Shown: piece by piece, positions 25,968 to 34,938 of the stretch
Layout: each line of letters starts with the position of its first letter
How positions within the stretch are numbered: position 1 is the first letter of the stretch
Origin: Kofleriaceae bacterium
Lineage (GTDB): Bacteria > Myxococcota_A > Polyangia > Haliangiales > Haliangiaceae
DNA length: 53,979 nt
Assembly (NCBI GenBank): GCA_022842285.1
Contig: JALHPV010000007.1
Location: 1 to 53,979, forward strand
Direction: 5' to 3'
Made by a program: the position numbers and the translations under genes
The notes under the pieces: generated by a model
Seen by the model: only the letters and a program-made list of their open reading frames with translations
Databases searched by the model: none
What the model was told of the DNA's origin: nothing

Positions 25968-27398
25968 GTGGAGTTCGACCTCTGTGTGATCGGCGCAGGT
26001 CCGGCGGGCATCGCCGGTGCCATGCGGGCGATCGATCTCGGCAAGCGCGTGGCGCTGATCGATGGCTCGCCGCTTGGCGGCGTCGGCATCTTCGATGGGG
26101 CACTGTCCTCGAAGACGCTGTGGCACCTCGCCATGGACTACGCGCGCGCATGCCGGAGCGATCGGGGCTACGACGGCAGCAAGCTGTGCCCGAACTGGCC
26201 GGCCGTGCGAGCCGAGGTCGCGGCCGCCTGTCGCGAGGCTCAGTCGCTGCTGGCCCGGCAGCTCGCGGCCGTGGCGGAGCGCGGACAGCTGGAGCTGATA
26301 CGCGGCCGGGCGACGTTCGTCGGTCCGGAGGCCGTGGTCGTGGGGGAGCGAACGGTCCGGGCCGAGCGCTTCCTGATCGCCGTCGGCTCGATGCCGAAGG
26401 TGCCGGGCTCGATCCGGGTCGATGGCGAGCGGGTCCTCACGAGCGATCACATCGAGCGCGTATCGACCCTGCCTCGGCGACTGGCGGTGATCGGGGCGGG
26501 CGTCGTCGGTTGCGAGTACGCGACGATCTTCGCGCTCCTGGGCCAGACCGAGGTGGAGCTGTTCGACCGCCAGCCGCGCATCCTGCCGTTCGAGGACGAG
26601 GACGTCTCGGCGGTGGTGGCCGGTCGGTTCGCCGAGATCGGCGTGCACGTGCATCGCCAGGCGCGCGTGGAGTCCGTCGCCGTGATCGCTGACGAGGTCG
26701 AGATCGGATGGAAGGACGCCGACGGCTCCGTGCAGACCGCTCGCTACGACCGCGTGCTGGTGGCCACGGGCCGCGCGCCCGCGACGGGCTCGCTCGGGCT
26801 CGAACGGGCCGGGGTGACCGTCGATGCGAGCGGCAGCATCGTGGTGGTGTCCGGAACGCGGACGACCGCGCCGAACATCTGGGCGGCGGGGGACGTGACG
26901 GCGGACCTCATGCTCGCGAACCTCGCCGATCTGGAAGCGCGGCATGCCGTCGAGGAGATGTACGGCATCGATCCGCCGCCGCTCGTCTATGAGGCCCAGT
27001 CCGCGATCTACTTCCTGTCGCCCGAGGTGGCGGCGGTGGGGCTCAACGAGCAGATGGCCAAGGCGAAGGGCATCCACTACCGCGCGGCGATCGTGTCCAA
27101 CGCGCTCAATCGCCGGAATCTCGCGATGCGCGCCACCACCGGCTTCGTGAAGCTCCTCGCGCGTCACGATGGTCGGTTACTCGGCCTGCGGGTCGTCGGT
27201 CCGCAAGCGGGCACCGCCATCCAGGGCGTCGCGCTGCTCATCGGGCAGGGCGGCACCCTCGACGCGGTCGACCGCTGCGTGCATCCACATCCCGCCGTCA
27301 CCGAGGGCGTGCTCGAAGCGGCGCGCCTCCTGCTCGGCACTTCGCTATTCAAGCCCGACGCGATGGACGGCCAGTGTCGCGTCGTGACCAGCGAGTGA
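25968..27398 (+). CDS. pyridine-nucleotide-disulfide-oxidoreductase-family flavoprotein lacking the redox disulfide (SthA-like)
   Basis: 476 aa, the length of class I flavoprotein disulfide reductases. FAD site: VIGAGPAG (7-14). NAD(P) site: VIGAGVVGCEYA near residue 180. Second FAD motif: APNIWAAGDV. The C-terminal dimerisation domain carries HPHPAVTEGVLEA, the usual His-Glu pair. At the active site, GGVGIFDGALSSK (37-49) has Gly40 and Ala45 where dihydrolipoamide and glutathione reductases have the redox cysteines. It aligns gap-free with the SthA soluble transhydrogenase pattern GGGCTHWGTIPSK, which itself lacks the second Cys. NAD(P)H transhydrogenase or another disulfide-independent hydride transfer is the best guess. 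Confidence 0.88.
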   Translation: MEFDLCVIGAGPAGIAGAMRAIDLGKRVALIDGSPLGGVGIFDGALSSKTLWHLAMDYARACRSDRGYDGSKLCPNWPAVRAEVAAACREAQSLLARQLAAVAERGQLELIRGRATFVGPEAVVVGERTVRAERFLIAVGSMPKVPGSIRVDGERVLTSDHIERVSTLPRRLAVIGAGVVGCEYATIFALLGQTEVELFDRQPRILPFEDEDVSAVVAGRFAEIGVHVHRQARVESVAVIADEVEIGWKDADGSVQTARYDRVLVATGRAPATGSLGLERAGVTVDASGSIVVVSGTRTTAPNIWAAGDVTADLMLANLADLEARHAVEEMYGIDPPPLVYEAQSAIYFLSPEVAAVGLNEQMAKAKGIHYRAAIVSNALNRRNLAMRATTGFVKLLARHDGRLLGLRVVGPQAGTAIQGVALLIGQGGTLDAVDRCVHPHPAVTEGVLEAARLLLGTSLFKPDAMDGQCRVVTSE

Positions 27399-27407
27399 CT
27401 CGCGCTC

Positions 27408-28385
27408 CTAGTTGTCGATGCGCGGGTGCGCGGCGAAGAAGTCCCACAGCGCGTCGGTCGTGATGAGGTTGTCGCTCTTGTGCCCCAGGAACGGCAGCTC
27501 CTCGCCGCCCGGCCACTGATGACCGCCCCCGTCGACCGTGCACAACACGACATCGGCGCCGCCGGTGCAGCCACCATGGGTCACGCAGGCGACGTCACCC
27601 TGCCGGAACGTCTCCGTCTCGGTCGTGCATTGATTGTGGTCGGTCCAGAACGCCACGCCCGGCGGCACGAACGCGTACTGCGAGAGCTGGTCCGACGTCC
27701 CGTTCACGAGCATCGCCGGGATGGGGTGCGTGGGGTTGCACGGGCTCTGCAGGAGGAGGCCGGCCACGGGGCCGATCGCCGCGATCCAGTCGACGCTGCA
27801 GGCGAGCGTATGGGACATGTAGCCGCCATTCGACATGCCCATCGCGTAGATCCGGTCGTGGTCGACGCACAGGTCCGTCTTCAGCTGGTCGACGAGGGCA
27901 TCGAAGAAGCCGACGTCGTCGACGCCGAGGCTGTTCGCGGGCGAGCAGCACGTGCCGGAGTTCCAGCTCGTGGGAGTGGTCGCCGACATCGAATGCACGA
28001 GGATGAAGCCCTCCGCGTCGGACTTCGCGATCGCGTGCGAGAGGTTGGCCTGCCCGGCCGCGTTGTCCGTGCGGCCGTGGATATTGAGGACGACGGGCGT
28101 CGCGGTCCCCGGATCGTAGCTCGCGGGGACGTGCACGTTCGCGCGCCGCGTGACTCCACCCACCGTGATCGTCCATTCGGCATCGAGCGGCTGGGCCGAC
28201 TTGCCCGCGCAGGTCGCGGCCGGCCCGGCATCGCTCGGGGGCGCGCCATCGGCCGGTGGATCATCGCCGGCGGGGACGTCATCGGTCGCGTCCCCACTCG
28301 GCGTGTCATCGGCGTCCTCCGTGCCCGACGACGACGAGTCACAGGCCGCGAGCACGATCACGACACCGACAACGAGGCGCAGCAC
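27408..28385 (-). CDS. secreted PHB-depolymerase/feruloyl-esterase-type lipoprotein hydrolase
   Basis: 325 aa. The lipobox VLAAC (Cys15) is followed by a 40-residue Asp/Pro-rich linker. The alpha/beta-hydrolase core starts near residue 70 (WTITVGGVTRRANVHVP), typical of the esterase_phd/LpqC group. The nucleophile is Ser185 in GMSNGGYMS, the oxyanion region is NIHGRTDN, and the catalytic His is likely in GGGHQWPGG. Multiple Cys pairs suggest disulfides. It should hydrolyse polyester or aromatic ester bonds outside the cytoplasm. It converges on the flavoprotein gene, with 9 nt between stops. Confidence 0.87.
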   Translation of the reverse strand: MLRLVVGVVIVLAACDSSSSGTEDADDTPSGDATDDVPAGDDPPADGAPPSDAGPAATCAGKSAQPLDAEWTITVGGVTRRANVHVPASYDPGTATPVVLNIHGRTDNAAGQANLSHAIAKSDAEGFILVHSMSATTPTSWNSGTCCSPANSLGVDDVGFFDALVDQLKTDLCVDHDRIYAMGMSNGGYMSHTLACSVDWIAAIGPVAGLLLQSPCNPTHPIPAMLVNGTSDQLSQYAFVPPGVAFWTDHNQCTTETETFRQGDVACVTHGGCTGGADVVLCTVDGGGHQWPGGEELPFLGHKSDNLITTDALWDFFAAHPRIDN

Positions 28386-28580
28386 GCGGGCACTTCAACG
28401 AATGTGGTCGGGCGCGTCAACGCAGATCCGATCACAGCCGCTCGAATGCGCCAATCGCGCAGCAGACTGCGCGTTCAGGCGAGCGGGTGCATGAACATGA
28501 ACACCGTCGCGAGCGTGCCTGACGTTCGAGCGGTGGCTCCGCCTCCGTGGCGGCGCCGACGTGCGCCCGCCGCGCTGGGT

Positions 28581-28586
28581 TAGACT
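28581..28586 (+). promoter_or_regulatory. -10 box TAGACT, 6 nt before ATG 28593
   Basis: TANNNT hexamer at the end of the 207-bp divergent intergenic region 28386-28592, in which I see no other feature. Confidence 0.5.
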
Positions 28587-28592
28587 GCGCAG

Positions 28593-30887
28593 ATGCGCCG
28601 TTGCCTTGCACTCGTGGCCTGGTTGTTGGCGTGCGGAGACGATGGTGCTGGCAGCCCGGATGCTCCGGTGACGCCAGGGCCGACGGCGCGGTTCCAGCTC
28701 GCGGCGAACGGCTTGCCGCCCCCGCTGGCGGTCCCGTGGCCGAGCGACATCTACATCGCCGACGCGGACGGGACGGTCGTCGACACCCTGACGGACTGGT
28801 CGCGGATCGGTGTCACCGCGCGTGAGCCATCGCAGTTGTTCGCGGGCGTGGGCGCGATGGATGGCTTCGGGTTGACGAGCGCGATCCTGTTCGGCATCGA
28901 TGCCAACGGCGCGGACATCGACCCCGCGACCCTCACGACCGCGACCGTGCATCTGCTGGATCCGACGACGAACACGGTCGTGCCGTCGATCGCGGGCTGG
29001 GATCGGATCGCGAAGGTCATCGCCGTCCTGCCGCAGGCGACCCTGGCGCCGGGGCATCGGTACGTCGCCGTCCTCACGACGGGCGTCGCGACGACGACCG
29101 GGGAGCGGGTCGCGACGGCCCCCGAGCTCGCCGCGATCGTGGGCGGGGCCACGGACGGCGCGGCGGCCAGCTACGGCGTCGCGATCGCCGACGCGGGCCG
29201 CCAGAACATCGCGGCGGCCGATGTCCTTGCCATCACCACGTTCACCACGACGACCCACCACCGCAAGCTGCGCGCGATCCGCGATCGACTCGCGGGCGGA
29301 GTCTACGGTCCTTCGCCGACCTTCGTGACCTCGGGCCTGACCGCGCCCATGCGCGCGACGCGCTTCGGCCGGACCGCCCACGCGGGCTGGACCGCCACCC
29401 TCGACGAGTGGCTCGGCGCGGCGCCGCAGAACGCCGATGGTGACCTGCCCGGGTATCCCGTGGACGGCGAGGCGGGCGCGCCGGGCTGGGCGCACGACGC
29501 GATCGGCGCGATCGTCTCTGGCGCGATGGTGTCGCCGCAGTTCGGGCGGCCGTTCGCCAGCACCGGCGCCCTCGACGACGGCACGATCGCGTACGACGCG
29601 ATGGGGCATGCGGTGAAGGCGAGCGACGCGATGGTGCCGGTGACGGTGGTCCTGCCCGCGACGCCACCGCCTGCCACTGGATATCCCGTGATGATCGTGC
29701 AGCACGGGCTCGGCGGTGATCGCTCCATCGCGGTGGCGATCGGCAACGAGCTTGCCCGCAAGGGCATCGCCGCGATCGCGATCGACGCCATCCACCACGG
29801 GCTGCGCGTTCCGGGCATTCCGGACGACTCGTCGTTCGCGCCGGGTACGTACGCGGGGCCCGATGGATTTCCGGATCGCTCGGATCCGACGGCGCTCGTC
29901 GTACTCGTCGGCGGTCTGCGCAACGGCATCCGCGCGCAGGCGAGCTTCTGGCAGCTCGCGCTCGACCTCGTGCAGCTCCGTCGGCTCGTCGGCTCGATCG
30001 ACCTCGACTACGCGGCCGACGAGTTCAACGGCGTGGCGCCGACCCTCGATGCGACGAAGGTTGGGGTGGTCGGCTGGTCGATGGGGGGCCTCGCCACGAT
30101 GGAGCTCGCCGGCATCGAGCCCGGTGACTCCCTCGACCCGGTCGTCGTGATCTCCCCCCCAGGAGTGCTCGCTCGCACGGTCAACGAGTCGCCCGACTAC
30201 GGTACCCAGCTCTCCCTCCTCGTGTCGGTGGCCGGCCTGGATCTCCAGAGCGTGGAGGCGGCCGAGTACAGCGCCGTCCTCCAGTTGCTGCAGAGCCTCC
30301 TCGATCCCACGGACTCCACCGTCTTTGCCCCCGACGCGGCCGCCGAGCACAACCTCTGGCACATCTCGGCCCAGTACGACGAAGCCGCGCCTCCCGCGAC
30401 GGCCGATCGCATCGCACGGGCGATGGGCGCCACGCAGATCACGCCGTCGCTCCGCACTGTCGCAGGCGTCACGCAATCCGCCTCGCCGCTGTCGGCGCCC
30501 GCCGCTGGCCGCATCGTCGCCACGTACGAGGTCGCGCCCGGCGATCATGCGCACGCGTTTGCCCGCTACGGTGTGCTCCAGTACGAGCCGCCCTACGTCC
30601 GCGCCGATGGCCAGCGGTATATCGAGCTGCCCGCGCCCGTGCGCATCCGCCACGCCATCATCGGCGAGCAGCGGGCGATCGCTGACTTCGCGACGAGCAC
30701 GTGGGCAGGCGCGCCGCAGATTCGCGTGACGGGGGCCGACCGCCCGGGCCTCGCTCCAGTGGCAGACGCTGACGACGACGGGTTCTGCGACGATGTCGAG
30801 CTGGCCGCCGGCACGAGCATGTTCTCGGCGACATCCACGCCGCCGGGCCCCCCCGGTTGCGAGCACGACGTCGGCTTTCCGCGGTGA
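28593..30887 (+). CDS. large alpha/beta-hydrolase lipoprotein (VolA/virulence-factor-lipase-like)
   Basis: 764 aa. The signal ends WLLAC, then GDDGAGSPDAP. The N-terminal ~270 residues resemble the N-terminal domain of bacterial virulence-factor lipases (PLAVPWPSDIYI, then DWSRIG; APGHRYVAVLTTGV). The hydrolase domain follows (about 350-690): YPVMIVQHGLGGD oxyanion segment, GWSMGG with the nucleophile near Ser496, and a late GDHAHAF that may supply the His. It ends with a short Asp-rich Cys motif (DADDDGFCDDVE) like a calcium-binding thrombospondin-3 repeat. VolA-type enzymes are surface lysophospholipases; substrate here is unproven. The stop overlaps the start of the next gene (TGATG). Confidence 0.82.
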   Translation: MRRCLALVAWLLACGDDGAGSPDAPVTPGPTARFQLAANGLPPPLAVPWPSDIYIADADGTVVDTLTDWSRIGVTAREPSQLFAGVGAMDGFGLTSAILFGIDANGADIDPATLTTATVHLLDPTTNTVVPSIAGWDRIAKVIAVLPQATLAPGHRYVAVLTTGVATTTGERVATAPELAAIVGGATDGAAASYGVAIADAGRQNIAAADVLAITTFTTTTHHRKLRAIRDRLAGGVYGPSPTFVTSGLTAPMRATRFGRTAHAGWTATLDEWLGAAPQNADGDLPGYPVDGEAGAPGWAHDAIGAIVSGAMVSPQFGRPFASTGALDDGTIAYDAMGHAVKASDAMVPVTVVLPATPPPATGYPVMIVQHGLGGDRSIAVAIGNELARKGIAAIAIDAIHHGLRVPGIPDDSSFAPGTYAGPDGFPDRSDPTALVVLVGGLRNGIRAQASFWQLALDLVQLRRLVGSIDLDYAADEFNGVAPTLDATKVGVVGWSMGGLATMELAGIEPGDSLDPVVVISPPGVLARTVNESPDYGTQLSLLVSVAGLDLQSVEAAEYSAVLQLLQSLLDPTDSTVFAPDAAAEHNLWHISAQYDEAAPPATADRIARAMGATQITPSLRTVAGVTQSASPLSAPAAGRIVATYEVAPGDHAHAFARYGVLQYEPPYVRADGQRYIELPAPVRIRHAIIGEQRAIADFATSTWAGAPQIRVTGADRPGLAPVADADDDGFCDDVELAAGTSMFSATSTPPGPPGCEHDVGFPR

Positions 30888-31666
30888 TGCGCGGCTGGCT
30901 CGCGGTTGCGCTGGTCGTCGGATGCCGTGGCGATGCCCCCTCGGCGGTCGCGACGCCGCCGAAGGATGCCGGCCTCGCGCGCGATGCCTCGACCGCGATC
31001 GCGGCGACGTCGAGCGAGCCGTTCTCGCGGGTGGGCTTGGCGGGGCTCTCGGACGATGGGACGCGCGCGATCCTCGAGTCCATCCCGGGCGTGAAGGGCC
31101 CCCGCGAGCGCATCGCCGTGGACCTCGCGACGATGCAGGTGGTCGAACGGGGGGCGCTCACCGAGGAGATTCCGGGTAGCAACCTGCATCGCGCCGCGGC
31201 ACGGACGCCCTCCGGCGAGCCGATGTTCGGGCTCTACGACGGCGACACGCTGGTCGCAGGCACCGCTGGCTACACCGGCGTGTGGCGCCGCCGTGCCGGC
31301 GGCATCGTCGTGCTCCTGCATCAAGTCGGCCTGCCGACGTGCTTCGTGCGCGTCGAAGGTGTGCCCACGAAGGTCGTGTGGCAGCACTGCCTGGAACCGG
31401 GCGTCGCGCTCGACGCGGCGCTCTCACCGCACGGGGCGTGGGGCGTGTGGACGACGCGCGATCCGCGGGACGACTTCATGCGGATCCACACCTGGAGCAT
31501 CGCGAACGACACCCCCGGGCCGGTGACCGAGGGCCTCGGCGTGCCGGTGATCAGCGACGGCGGGCGCGTCGTCGTGCGCGGGGCGAGCGAGAGCTGCGAG
31601 GTGCGCGGGGAGGAGGCGCTGGTGTGCTTGCGCGACGAGCGCCTCGTGATCGAGCCGTTGCCCTGA
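30887..31666 (+). CDS. lipoprotein of unknown function, coupled to the lipase-like gene
   Basis: 259 aa. ATG 30887 shares its A with the upstream stop codon. The signal is MRGWLAVALVVGC. Repeated FGLYDGDTLVAG, GVWRRRAGGIVVLLHQ and GAWGVWTTRD segments suggest a WD40/TolB-like propeller with about four blades, and two Cys pairs are present near the end (CFVRVE/QHCLEPG, SCEVRGEEALVC). Operon position implies joint action with the surface lipase. The convergent frame at 31424-33610 overlaps its last 243 nt, but coding character favours this gene there. Confidence 0.7.
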   Translation: MRGWLAVALVVGCRGDAPSAVATPPKDAGLARDASTAIAATSSEPFSRVGLAGLSDDGTRAILESIPGVKGPRERIAVDLATMQVVERGALTEEIPGSNLHRAAARTPSGEPMFGLYDGDTLVAGTAGYTGVWRRRAGGIVVLLHQVGLPTCFVRVEGVPTKVVWQHCLEPGVALDAALSPHGAWGVWTTRDPRDDFMRIHTWSIANDTPGPVTEGLGVPVISDGGRVVVRGASESCEVRGEEALVCLRDERLVIEPLP

Positions 31667-33610
31667 CTGCGAGGGCACGTCGAACTGGTACACGCCTCCC
31701 TGGCCACACGACGCGACGATGCGGCCCGGTGCGGGACTCGTGATCGCGCGGACCGTCGAGGCGGTCGCCTGCGTCGCGACGGTCACCGGAGCACGCGGGG
31801 TCACGAGGTCGACGACGAGCGCGCCGAAGTCATGACCGAGCACCGCATGGCCCGGGTACCCACCGACGGCCCAGGCCTGTGCAGGTGACGGAGCGGGCAC
31901 GACGGCGAAACGCGTGGGCGTCAGCGGATCGGCGACATCCACGACGTGAAAGCCATCCCCGCCACACGCGACGACGGCGGTGGAGCCAATGACGGCGACA
32001 TCGAGGGCGTTGGCGCAATCCTCGTCGTAGACGCCGAGCGGCTGGATGCCGGCCGGGTTCGCGATGTTGTAGAGCTTGAGGCCGCCGGGGCCGTCGAGCT
32101 CCTGGTCCGCGATGTACGCGATGTCGCCGACGACCTCGACCTCGATCGCCTTGCTCGTGAGGATGCTGCCCGCGAGCGTGGGCAGCGCGGGGTTGGTGAC
32201 GTCATAGACAAGGAGGCGACCTCCGCCGGTGCCCTCGGTGATGAAGGCCTTCGTGCCGGCGATCGCCACGCCCGACGGCGCGCCGCCCGTCTGCACCGAG
32301 CCGAGGAGGGCCGGCGAGGCCGGATCCGCGACGTCGTAGATGCGCAGGCCGTAGAGCCAGTCAGCGACGTACGCGGTGGTGCCCGCGATCGCCACGTCCT
32401 CGAAGACGAGCGAGAGGCCCGAGATCGGATCACCGGGGAGGGCGGGCGATTCGCCGATGGAGGAGAGGTCGCCGAGCTGGGCGGTGCGCAGGCCGCCGGC
32501 GACGTCGGTCACGAGGAGCGTGCCGCCGGTGGTGGTGAGGCCGAAGCAGTCGGCGCAGAGCGTGACGGGCGTGATGGTCGCCGTGTCCGGCGCGGCGGTG
32601 CTGTGCGTGAACAGGCGGCCGCGATCGGTCGTATACGCGAGCGTGCCGCCGGCGACGGTGGCCGCATTCACACCGGCCGTCGGTAGATCGTAGGCGGTGC
32701 GGATGATCGCGGTGGGCGTCGTGAGGTCGAGGACGTGGAGGCCGTTCGACGCCGGTACCCAGGCCGTGGTGCCGCTCGCGGCGACAGCCCGAGCGAACGG
32801 CCCCCCGTCCGGATCGCCGTGATGGAAGCGCTCCACGGGATTTGCGAGGTCCGTGATGTCGTAAACGTAGATGCCGTCGATGCCCGCGACGATCGCGAGG
32901 TTGTTCGTGATGGCCACGCCGTTCGCCCCCGGGAGCGAGCCCTCGCCGATCACGGCGAGCCCATCGGTGGTGTCGAGCGCGGTGACGCTGACGCCGCCGA
33001 ACCCGCCGCCCCAGTAGTAGAGGCGGGTGCCGACGAGCTGCATGTTGGTGGCGCCGAAGCTGCCGCCCAGGCGGACCTGCGTCGGCGCGTCGGGGGTGGT
33101 GAGGTCGAGCTCGAAGATGCCCTGCTCCTGATCAGCGGCGTAGAGGCGCGTCGCCGTCGCCGCGAGCGCGTGCACCACCGAGAAGCCGCCCACCGGCGCG
33201 AGGTCGATGAGGCCGGTCTCGGTGATCGCCGTCGGATCGCTGATGTCGAGGACGTGGATCTTCGAGTCGAGGTCGAGCCGCTCGGCAACGTACGCACGCG
33301 TGCCGCTGACCGCGACGGCCATGACGACGCCGCGCAGAGCCGGGGATTCACCGAGCGCGGGCGCTGTCGCGGGTGCGGTGGCATCGCGAACGACGAGGCG
33401 TGGACCGACGCCGATGTAGAGCTTGTCTCCGACGAGCACGACCGGACCGGCCGTGCCGCCGGCCTGCGCGCGCGTGATCGGCGGCAGCGCCGGTGGACCA
33501 TCGGGTTGCGATCCATCCGGGCCCACATCGGGCGGGGCTGCGTCGGGTGTGGTCGCGGCGTCGTCACCGCACGCGATCAGAACAACAGCGAGGGCAAGGG
33601 TATGGCGCAT
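31424..33610 (-). CDS. LVIVD-repeat beta-propeller lipoprotein (C-terminus probably over-extended)
   Basis: 728 aa as read. Lipobox AVVLIAC, then an acidic/Pro linker (GDDAATTPDAAPPDVGPDG). Residues about 50-645 are a run of LVIVD-type repeats, for example KIHVLDISDPT, GIYVYDITDLANP, GLRIYDVADPASP, LLVYDVTNPALP and GFHVVDVADPLTP. This predicts one or two beta-propellers on the surface. After VYQFDVPSQ the sequence changes to His/Ala/Arg-rich text for about 80 residues, exactly where the frame enters the convergent gene ending at 31666. The authentic end is probably near 31667, implying loss of a stop codon or a sequencing slip. The start has a TATACG box 7 nt upstream. Confidence 0.8.
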   Translation of the reverse strand: MRHTLALAVVLIACGDDAATTPDAAPPDVGPDGSQPDGPPALPPITRAQAGGTAGPVVLVGDKLYIGVGPRLVVRDATAPATAPALGESPALRGVVMAVAVSGTRAYVAERLDLDSKIHVLDISDPTAITETGLIDLAPVGGFSVVHALAATATRLYAADQEQGIFELDLTTPDAPTQVRLGGSFGATNMQLVGTRLYYWGGGFGGVSVTALDTTDGLAVIGEGSLPGANGVAITNNLAIVAGIDGIYVYDITDLANPVERFHHGDPDGGPFARAVAASGTTAWVPASNGLHVLDLTTPTAIIRTAYDLPTAGVNAATVAGGTLAYTTDRGRLFTHSTAAPDTATITPVTLCADCFGLTTTGGTLLVTDVAGGLRTAQLGDLSSIGESPALPGDPISGLSLVFEDVAIAGTTAYVADWLYGLRIYDVADPASPALLGSVQTGGAPSGVAIAGTKAFITEGTGGGRLLVYDVTNPALPTLAGSILTSKAIEVEVVGDIAYIADQELDGPGGLKLYNIANPAGIQPLGVYDEDCANALDVAVIGSTAVVACGGDGFHVVDVADPLTPTRFAVVPAPSPAQAWAVGGYPGHAVLGHDFGALVVDLVTPRAPVTVATQATASTVRAITSPAPGRIVASCGQGGVYQFDVPSQSGQRLDHEALVAQAHQRLLPAHLAALARPAHDDAPAVADHRHAEALGHRPGGVVRDAPGVDPHEVVPRIARRPHAPRPVR

Positions 33611-33625
33611 CGCGGTTCGTATAGC

Positions 33626-34117
33626 TCATGCCTCCGGTTCCGCCCGCTCTCGCATCGACGTGAGGAGTGAGGCCCACCACAGGCCGAGGTCCCGGATGAA
33701 CTCCGCGACCGCCGTGCCGTGGCGCACGGGGTGATCGTCGCGCAGCGCCGCGAACCCGCGATGCTCGAGCGTGACGCGCGTCCCGGTCTCGGTGCCCTCG
33801 AACCGAACATCGACGATGGTGTCTGGATCCCCCGCGCGAAAGTTGATGCCACGCCACGTGAACGCGAAGTGAGTCGGCGGCGTCCACACCGTGATCGTCC
33901 CGATCTCGTGAAGCGCGGAGCCATTCGCGCCGTACTGCTGATAGATGCGGCCCCCGAGCTTGGGCTCGAGGTGCAGCGGGCCGGGCTGCTTGCCCCCGAT
34001 CCGATACGCCGGACCGTGACGCCACCACGCATCGAGCTCGAGCGTGAACACGTCGAAGGCGGCCGCGAGCGGCACCCGCACGAACGTCTGCACGCGGACC
34101 TGGTCGCCGGCGATCAT
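33626..34117 (-). CDS. AHSA1/SRPBCC-domain protein
   Basis: 163 aa. SRPBCC fold typical of AHSA1-like proteins: the first strand VRVQTFVRVPLAAAFDVFT, then WWRHGP, KLGGRIYQQY, IGTITVWTPPTHFAFTW, TRVTLEHRGF and a C-terminal helix DLGLWWASLL. These proteins bind hydrophobic ligands and are often encoded beside ArsR-type regulators. The ATG overlaps the ArsR stop (ATGA at 34114-34117), so the two are co-translated. Last gene of a three-gene operon. Confidence 0.9.
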   Translation of the reverse strand: MIAGDQVRVQTFVRVPLAAAFDVFTLELDAWWRHGPAYRIGGKQPGPLHLEPKLGGRIYQQYGANGSALHEIGTITVWTPPTHFAFTWRGINFRAGDPDTIVDVRFEGTETGTRVTLEHRGFAALRDDHPVRHGTAVAEFIRDLGLWWASLLTSMRERAEPEA

Positions 34118-34491
34118 CGACGCGTACGCTCCGCGTGGGCCTTGAACGCATCGAGCTGGAGCGTCCAGAAGCGCTCCACCTGCTCGAGCCAGACCCGGAG
34201 CTCCGCGAAGCGCTCGGGCCGCAGCTTGTAGACGGTGGCGCGTGCATCCTCGGAGTCGAAGTCACGCTCGACGAGGCCGGCGGTTCGTAGGAGCCGCAGA
34301 TGGCGGCTCATGGCGGGCGCCGAGATCCCGAGGGCCTCCGCGAGCTCACCCGCACGCCGGGGGCGCTTGCGCAGCAGATCTACCGCGCCACGCCGGGCCG
34401 GATCGGCGAGCGCGCCGAAGGTCGAGTCGAGGGGGGCCCGCGCGCGTCCGGCGCCGCCGCTGAACGCCGGTGCCGGTCGATCGATGCTCAC
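34114..34491 (-). CDS. ArsR-family winged-helix transcriptional regulator
   Basis: 125 aa from a GTG at 34491 that overlaps the stop of the VOC gene (GTGA). The longer open frame to 34680 is shadow. ArsR features are present: FGALADPARRGAVDLLRKRP, then AGELAEALGISAPAMSRHLRLL as the recognition helix-turn-helix, and RDFDSEDARATVYKL as the wing. There is no CxC or other metal-binding Cys, so it belongs to the non-metal, AHSA1-linked ArsR group. It very likely binds the palindrome at 34939-34954 and represses its own operon. Confidence 0.92.
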   Translation of the reverse strand: MSIDRPAPAFSGGAGRARAPLDSTFGALADPARRGAVDLLRKRPRRAGELAEALGISAPAMSRHLRLLRTAGLVERDFDSEDARATVYKLRPERFAELRVWLEQVERFWTLQLDAFKAHAERTRR

Positions 34492-34925
34492 CCGCGCACC
34501 CGCTCGCAGAACCACCAGAGGTGGCCTTCGGGATCGCGAACCTGGTAGCTCTTGTCGACCCAGTAGTCCTCGCCGTAGTCGGAGACCGTCGGGCCGTACA
34601 TGATCGTGCCGCCCGCAGCCTGGGCCCGCGCGCAGTGCGCATCGGCGTCGTCGATGTAGAGCATCACGCTCTGGGTACACGTGCCGCCGATCGAGGCGGG
34701 GCTGGCGAAGGCGCGCTCCCTGCGCTGTTGCACGCGCTGGTCGCTGACCATGAGGACCGACTCGCCAAACGTGAGCTCCGAGTGCTCGACGAGGCCGCCC
34801 TCACCGTCGACCTTGAGGCGAACCTCGAAGCCAAAGGCCTTGCAGATCCAGGCGATGGCCGCGTTCGCGTCCTGGTAGGTGAGGGCCGAGGAGAGGCGCG
34901 GCCAGCCTTGGGGAGGAGGTTTCAT
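34488..34925 (-). CDS. VOC (glyoxalase/bleomycin-resistance/PhnB-like) protein
   Basis: 145 aa. VOC-fold strands and helices: SALTYQDANAAIAWICKAFGFEV, LTFGESVLMVSD, SVMLYIDDADAHCARAQAAG and YQVRDPEGHLWWFCE. This matches the PhnB-like group, whose members bind metals or small ligands. First gene of the VOC-ArsR-AHSA1 operon. Catalysis is not implied; stress-inducible operons of this type are common in soil bacteria. Confidence 0.9.
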   Translation of the reverse strand: MKPPPQGWPRLSSALTYQDANAAIAWICKAFGFEVRLKVDGEGGLVEHSELTFGESVLMVSDQRVQQRRERAFASPASIGGTCTQSVMLYIDDADAHCARAQAAGGTIMYGPTVSDYGEDYWVDKSYQVRDPEGHLWWFCERVRG

Positions 34926-34938
34926 ATCGGATTAATAG

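Noticed and set aside
34492-34680. Extended start of the ArsR gene
   Set aside because: The extension overlaps the VOC gene and lacks protein character. GTG 34491 forms a GTGA coupling site.
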